A stretch of 45,895 nucleotides of DNA from Cellulomonas sp. B6 (lineage in GTDB: Bacteria; Actinomycetota; Actinomycetes; Actinomycetales; Cellulomonadaceae). The stretch covers positions 1 through 45,895 of the forward strand of contig NZ_LNTD01000073.1 in NCBI RefSeq assembly GCF_001462455.1, in the 5' to 3' direction. Positions 41,227-45,895 of this stretch are shown here, in pieces. The position numbers and the translations under genes are program-made. Position 1 is the stretch's first letter, and each line of letters starts with the position of its first letter. Under the pieces are notes generated by a model. That model made no database searches and was not told where the DNA came from. It saw only the letters and a list, made by a program, of their open reading frames with translations.

Positions 41227-42357
41227 ATGCCCTGGATGGACGGCCTGCTCTTCCCGCTCATGGTCGCGGTCGCGTGGATCATGGTGCGCTTCCACGACCT
41301 GCTGACGTGGGTCGGCCTCGACCCCGCCAGCGGCGCCGCCTGGGCGCTGTCGATCGTCGGTCTCGTGATCGTCATGCGGATCCTGCTGATCCCGCTCTTC
41401 TTCAAGCAGATCAAGGCGTCGCGCGGCATGCAGCTCGTGCAGCCCGAGATGCAGGCGCTGCAGAAGAAGTACAAGGGCAAGACGGACCCCGCGTCCCGCG
41501 AGGCGATGAGCCGCGAGATGATGGAGCTCTACCGGAAGCACGGGACCAACCCGTTCGCCTCCTGCCTGCCGATCCTGCTGCAGTCGCCCATCTTCTTCGC
41601 CCTGTTCCGGGTGCTCTACGAGCTGCCCAGCCTCGCCGCCGGCACCTACACGCGTGCCGAGTCGATCGGCCCGCTCACGCGGGAGCTCGCCGCCCAGGCC
41701 GAGCAGGCGACGATCTGGGGCGCCCCGCTGTCGGGCACCTTCATGCAGTGGGACGGGAACTGGCACATCCGCGTCGTGACGATCGTGCTGATCGTCGCGA
41801 TGTCGGTCACCACCTTCACCACGCAGCGTCAGCTGACCATGAAGAACATGCCGCCGGCCGCCCTCACAGGGCCGATGGCCCAGCAGCAGAAGATCCTGCT
41901 GTACGTCCTGCCGTTCATCTTCGCGGTCTCGGGCGTGAACTTCCCGATCGGTGTCCTCATCTACTGGACCACGACCAACCTGTGGTCGATGGGGCAGCAG
42001 TTCTACACGATCCGCCGGATGCCGGCGCCCGGGTCGCAGGCGGAGAAGGCGCTCAAGGAGCGCCAGGCCCGCAAGGCTGCGGCGCGCGGCGAGACCATCG
42101 AGGAGGCCTCGACCGCGACGGCGCTCATCGACGAGAAGCCGCGGGGGCAGCGGCAGCAGCCCAAGCGCAAGGACCGCGCGAAGGCGCGTCCCGCGCAGCC
42201 CGGCGACGCGACCGCCGCGTCCGTGTCGGATGCCGTCGTCGATCCGACCGAGGACGTCCCGGAGGACGCCGCTGACGCGCCCCCGCCGGCGCCGCGCAAG
42301 AAGCGCAAGGGTCCGTCGGGCGGCGGCTCCGCGCCGGGCGGCACCAGCCGGTCCTGA
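41227..42357 (+). CDS. yidC: Membrane protein insertase YidC/Oxa1
   Basis: The 376-aa protein has the Oxa1/YidC core: LFFKQIKASRGMQLVQPEMQALQKKYKGKTDPASREAMSREMMELYRKHGTNPFASCLPILLQSPIFFALFRVLYEL, a span near VVTIVLIVAMSVTTFTTQRQLTMK and YVLPFIFAVSGVNFPIGVLIYWTTTNLWSMGQQ. About five membrane spans are present and the positively charged C-terminal tail (KKRKGPSGGG) fits ribosome contact. The E. coli-type periplasmic domain is absent, as usual in Gram-positives. Confidence 0.97.
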   Translation: MPWMDGLLFPLMVAVAWIMVRFHDLLTWVGLDPASGAAWALSIVGLVIVMRILLIPLFFKQIKASRGMQLVQPEMQALQKKYKGKTDPASREAMSREMMELYRKHGTNPFASCLPILLQSPIFFALFRVLYELPSLAAGTYTRAESIGPLTRELAAQAEQATIWGAPLSGTFMQWDGNWHIRVVTIVLIVAMSVTTFTTQRQLTMKNMPPAALTGPMAQQQKILLYVLPFIFAVSGVNFPIGVLIYWTTTNLWSMGQQFYTIRRMPAPGSQAEKALKERQARKAAARGETIEEASTATALIDEKPRGQRQQPKRKDRAKARPAQPGDATAASVSDAVVDPTEDVPEDAADAPPPAPRKKRKGPSGGGSAPGGTSRS

Positions 42358-42421
42358 CCACCACCCGTCGGAGGTCCGTGCTCGGGCTGACGACCGTGCG
42401 ACATCGCTGAACGGAGAAGAC

Positions 42422-42937
42422 ATGGGTACGACCGAGCCGGCCACCGGCACCGACGCCGACGTCGTGACGCGCCTGGAGGAGGAGGGCGAGATCGCGGCCG
42501 ACTACCTCGAGGAGTTCCTCGACATCGCCGACCTCGACGGCGACATCGACATCGACGTCGACCACGGCCGCGCCGCCGTCGAGATCGTGGGGGAGGACGG
42601 GGGCGACGCCGCCGCGCTGCGTCGTCTGGTCGGAGCCGACGGGCAGGTCCTCGACGCGCTGCAGGAACTCACGCGCCTCGCGGTCCAGACCAAGACCGGT
42701 GAGCGCAGCCGCCTCATGCTGGACATCGCTGGTTACCGGGCCCAGCGACGGACCGAGCTGGTCGCCGTCGCCCGCACGGCCATCGACGAGGTGAAGAGCA
42801 GCGGTGCGGCAGTGACGCTCGCGGCGATGAACCCGTTCGAGCGCAAGGTCGTGCACGACGCCGTCGCCGAGGCCGGCCTCGTGAGCGACTCGGTCGGTGT
42901 CGAGCCCGACCGGCGCGTGGTGGTCAAGCCCGCGTAG
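42422..42937 (+). CDS. jag: KH/R3H RNA-binding protein Jag (KhpB)
   Basis: The 171-aa protein has an acidic N-terminus (EEEGEIAADYLEEFLDIADLDGDIDIDVDHGRAAVEIVGED), a KH-II domain (LRRLVGADGQVLDALQELTRLAVQTKTGERSRLMLDIAGYRAQRR) and an R3H domain (AVTLAAMNPFERKVVHDAVAEAGLVSDSVGVEPDRRVVVKP). KhpB-type proteins bind RNA and affect cell growth and division. ATG at 42422 with GGAGA upstream. It closes the rightward operon, followed by a terminator. Confidence 0.95.
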   Translation: MGTTEPATGTDADVVTRLEEEGEIAADYLEEFLDIADLDGDIDIDVDHGRAAVEIVGEDGGDAAALRRLVGADGQVLDALQELTRLAVQTKTGERSRLMLDIAGYRAQRRTELVAVARTAIDEVKSSGAAVTLAAMNPFERKVVHDAVAEAGLVSDSVGVEPDRRVVVKPA

Positions 42938-42974
42938 CAGCATCGGCCCGGCGGAGCCCGGGCGCTCGCGCAGG

Positions 42975-43012
42975 GACGCAGGGCGGACGACCTCGGTCGT
43001 CCGCCCTGCGTC
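42975..43012 (+). terminator. Terminator of the rpmH-jag operon
   Basis: A perfect 17-bp inverted repeat (42975-42991 with 42996-43012) with a CTCG loop lies 37 bp after the jag stop. Confidence 0.85.
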
Positions 43013-43870
43013 GTCTCTGACGGGAGATCACAGACCGTGGCGGGTGCGTTCGGGTTCGCCGCCGGCTCCGAGCACGCGGGGTGGCCGGTCCGCAGGGTGA
43101 TGTGCGGTCGCCCGATGGGTCTCAGGAGAACCGCGCAGGGCGAAACTGGCCCGCCGAGAGAGTCGGAACAGGGGTCTGGAGTTCTCCAGGAACGATCCTC
43201 CTGGCGTTTCGTGCTCCGACGGGCCGTGTTTTCGGTCCCTGTCGCGCGCAGGATGGCGCTCCACGAACGGCTTATGCCCGATTCTCGGACGCGTGCGCCT
43301 GGCCCTCGCACCGGGCTCGACGCCCTCCGGTCCGTCGGTGGCCGGCGGCATGATGCGCGTCGCACGCCGGTTCGTCGCACGTGCCGGTGATCACGGTGGG
43401 CGCGTCGCACTCCTCGTACAGGCGGGGCTCTGCGATCGTTCACCATGGGCGCGTGGGATCGGTGCCCGCGAGGTGGGGCGCGCGCACAGGTGTGCCGCCT
43501 CCTGACGCGGCCGCGATCGACGCGGCACACCGCCGCGGATCGGTGAGGGCGGCCGGCGGACCTACTGCCGTCGTATGTCCGCGGGGGAGGGATGCGCCAC
43601 CCCGGGACGCGTGATCGGCGTCGCCTCACGCGGCGGGCGTAGGCAGTGAGGATCAGCGGCTCGCCGAACGGATGCATCGCTTGCCCATCGGCGAGTGCCG
43701 CTCGGCCGGCGGTGCTCTGTGGGATCACGGCGACTGCCGCTCTCGTCACCGCGGAGGTGCGTGGGTCGCTCGATGTCTCTGTTGGTGCGAGGGCGCCGGA
43801 CGTGGAGGAGTGTCGACGTCCGACGCAGGGTCAGGCCGGCAGCCCCGACGCCGCGCCGCGCTCGTGGCGC

Positions 43871-43886
43871 TGTTTCACGTGGAACG
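43871..43886. promoter_or_regulatory. parS-like centromere site 1
   Basis: TGTTTCACGTGGAACG differs at 2 of 16 positions from the bacterial parS consensus TGTTTCACGTGAAACA. ParB binds such sites to segregate the origin. Confidence 0.85.
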
Positions 43887-43964
43887 CGGCGACTGAGGGG
43901 AGGGGCCCTTGCCCGACTCGTTCGCGCGCGAGCTGCCCTCGTGTTCCCCGGCCTGTTGCCGCCG

Positions 43965-43980
43965 TGTTCCACGTGAAACA
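43965..43980. promoter_or_regulatory. parS-like centromere site 2
   Basis: TGTTCCACGTGAAACA differs at one position from TGTTTCACGTGAAACA. It is the best match in the cluster. Confidence 0.9.
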
Positions 43981-44240
43981 CGGCGGGCGCGAGCGGGAGA
44001 GTCGCCACGGGACGCGTCGTATCCACTGTTCTCCGTCGTCAACTTGGGCGAGCGATGGTACGTGCGCGCACGCGCGCTCCGTCTGTCGGTGGTGTGTCCG
44101 CCGGGGGTGCTCTGGATGACCTAGGACGGAGTTCGGCGGCGCGCCGCCATGATGCGACCACGTCCCGCCGAGCGGTCGGCGGATCGCGGGACAGCTGAGG
44201 CCCAGGCGGTGCAGCACTACGTTCGTGACCCACATGTGTG

Positions 44241-44256
44241 GGTTCCACGTGGAACG
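44241..44256. promoter_or_regulatory. parS-like centromere site 3
   Basis: GGTTCCACGTGGAACG keeps a perfect 14-bp palindrome (GTTCCACGTGGAAC) with a C/G change in each arm relative to the consensus. Confidence 0.8.
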
Positions 44257-44370
44257 AACGCCACACACCGACCTGCCCTTGGTGCTTCCGCGCTTCCCTA
44301 TCTGGGTGTCCGATCGGCCGGACGCTCAGACTCCGCTGCGCTCGCTGCGCGGTCGTGCGGATGCACGCCA

Positions 44371-44386
44371 CGTTTCACGTGGAACA
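44371..44386. promoter_or_regulatory. parS-like centromere site 4
   Basis: CGTTTCACGTGGAACA differs at two positions from the parS consensus. Confidence 0.85.
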
Positions 44387-45895
44387 CACCAGTGCGCGGA
44401 CGGCTGGTGCCCGTGCGGGACCATGCGCGGAGCGCCGTTCATCTCGTTCGCGGACGATGATCGACGAGAACTGGGCCTCCAGGACCGTCCGCGCACCGTG
44501 CTCGACGTGAGGCGGGGAGCGGGGTCCGCTCTCGTGGGCGCGAACGGCGCCGCGTGCTGGGTGGGCTCAACTCTCCGTCGCGCTGAGCGCAGAGCAGAGG
44601 GTGGTCGGTCTCGCCAGCGTGCGGACAGCCAGCGCCGTCGCCGCCGTCTCGCTCGACCGTCGGGGCGATCCGAGCGCCATTCGGGCCTGTCGCAACGGGT
44701 GCCGCGTTCGGGCCGGGGCGCGCGGTCGAGCAGTGCCGGTGACCGCGCGGGAGCGAGCAGCGGACGACGATCCGCCCGGTGCCGCGCCTCCTTCCGTCGG
44801 TATGCGACGGCCGTCGGGCGTCGCGCCGTCTCGAGCTCGTGAGCGCCGTGGCGACGCGTCGGGCGCCCGTCTCATCGGTCCCGGGGTAGGCCGGTGCTCC
44901 TGCGCCCTACGAGAGGGCCGTGGCAGTCGGGGAGCGACGCGTCACCGGGAGAGCCTCGTCATGAGTGCGGTGCCAGGGACGGTGCGACTCCGTACGCCTC
45001 ACGCTCCGGCCGCCAGAGGGCCGGTCGGTGTCGCCGGTGTGGTGGCAGCCGCTCAGCCCGCCCGCCAGGGAGGCCTGCATGGCTCGGTCGCCAACAAGTC
45101 CCCGAGCGAGCGTCGCGCAGCAGGTGGGCGGTCCGTCGCGTGCGGGGCGTGGCGCCGGCGTGAGACGCGGCTTCCGACACGCCGTGCGCTGCGCCGAGCG
45201 CACGGCGTGGTCGAGACCGCGGCCGCGCGCCGAGTGCCGCTCAGGCGACGTCGGCTCGTGGACGCGCATCGACGGTGGATGGAGGTGCGGCTGCGAGGTC
45301 CCGTCGACGGACGCAACGCAGCGTGCGGCGCCCATCGTGCGCCGAGCGCCCCGCGCCGTGTGGTCCGCGGCGGAGTCGCGACCTGTGGGCCGTACGCAGG
45401 GAGGCCATGGCACGAACAGCGTCGCGGCCGTCGCAGGGTGTACGTGCGCCCCTGAGCGCACGCCCCCTCCTGGCGGGACGGACGGACGGGCGACGGCGTT
45501 GCCCTCCGCCGACGCTGATGGCGGATCGGTGAGGGCCTCGTCGCCGCAGACACGGACCCGGCGGGGTGCGCGGGTCGACACGGCTGGTCGCCGTGCTCCG
45601 TCGCGCGCGGACGCATCCGGTGTGTCGCTCAGGTGGCGGTCCGTGCCAGGGGTGTGCGGGTCAGCGGGCCGACATCGCGCGCGGGCGTAACCGCGGCGGT
45701 GGTCATCTGCGTTGTTCCACGGGGGACCGACCGGTCGGGCGGGTGGTGGCGCGGGGGTGACGACGATGGCCGGTCCGGAGTGCCCGCCCATGTCCTCCCC
45801 GGGGCCGTTCTCTTGCGTGCAAGCGTCCGGCCGGAGTCACCCGCGCCGTGCGATGCGGCGCCGGGTGCGGTGCGTGTGGTCGGGGAGGCGGGGAG

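Larger units (their letters stand above)
43536..45536 (+). repeat. 16-bp direct repeat flanking the parS region
   Basis: GCGGATCGGTGAGGGC occurs at 43536-43551 and 45521-45536, enclosing the four parS-like sites. No further similarity beyond the 16 bp was noticed. Confidence 0.5.
43013..45895. other. 2.9-kb region without recognisable genes, containing parS-like sites
   Basis: Open frames here are Arg/Pro/Ser-rich, overlap in several frames on both strands, and show no domain, family motif or credible ribosome site; I call none a gene. It has no tRNA, no tmRNA, RNase P RNA or SRP RNA signature and no transposase. Four near-palindromic parS-like sites lie at 43871-44386. A weaker partial site (TGTTCCACGGGGGACC) lies at 45713-45728. 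The 16-mer GCGGATCGGTGAGGGC occurs at 43536-43551 and again at 45521-45536. The expected next genes (rsmG, parA, parB) are not present. Confidence 0.75.

Noticed and set aside
45713..45728. Possible fifth parS site TGTTCCACGGGGGACC
   Set aside because: Only the left half matches; the CACGTG core is broken and the right arm is not complementary.
44907..45791. 294-aa minus-strand and 284-aa plus-strand open frames in the gene-free region
   Set aside because: Both are Arg/Pro/Ser-rich low-complexity translations with no motif, no credible ribosome site and mutual overlap, as expected for chance frames in stop-poor GC-rich DNA.

Overview
The window is high-GC actinobacterial chromosomal DNA spanning the replication origin. 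Gene content and order (rpmH-rnpA-yidD-yidC-jag on one side of dnaA; dnaN-gnd-recF-DUF721-gyrB-gyrA-DUF3566-tRNA-Ile-DLW-39-tRNA-Ala on the other; then ppiA, rhomboid, crgA, DUF881, sortase, trpG, pknB, pknA, pbpA, ftsW/rodA, pstP, fhaB, fhaA) are those of an actinobacterium. A secreted GH9 cellulase with CBM3 and CBM2 modules, plus a second CBM2 fragment, points to Cellulomonas or a close relative. This is inference from content; no database search was possible.

Layout. 1-354: 3' end of a CBM2-bearing secreted protein with an internal 123-bp tandem duplication at the window edge. 452-3676: YcaQ/AlkZ-like protein, MFS transporter, SMI1/KNR4-like protein. 3809-3891: tRNA-Leu. 4231-13358: six-gene plus-strand operon (fhaA, fhaB, pstP, ftsW/rodA, pbpA, pknA) continuing into pknB, with stop/start overlaps, controlling cell-wall growth and division through Ser/Thr phosphorylation. 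13416-15883: minus-strand trpG/pabA, a 54-aa membrane protein, class E sortase and DUF881, translationally coupled. 16076-18950: crgA, rhomboid protease, cyclophilin, Ala/Lys-rich membrane protein. 19209-21629: GH9 cellulase behind a CebR/CelR-type operator. 21899-27028: accessory block with two acetyltransferases (one broken), two unknown overlapping genes, an anti-sigma-type ATPase, a 5'-truncated MFS gene, and an aldo/keto reductase-MerR operon with a readable MerR-type promoter.

27156-43012 is the origin core. oriC is the 0.8-kb dnaN-dnaA gap, with several DnaA boxes and a perfect 17-bp dyad. Genes on both sides read away from it, co-directional with replication.

43013-45895 has no gene I can support. 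It holds four parS-like sites within about 0.5 kb. The rsmG-parA-parB genes usually found after jag are not visible and presumably lie beyond the window.

The most notable items are the parS cluster in a 2.9-kb gene-free segment, the oriC dyad, the MerR promoter with a predicted leaderless start, the divergent gene pair with both 5' ends lost, an isolated consensus DnaA box inside a hairpin 21 kb from oriC, and the duplicated CBM2. I found no clear new defence or mobile system.
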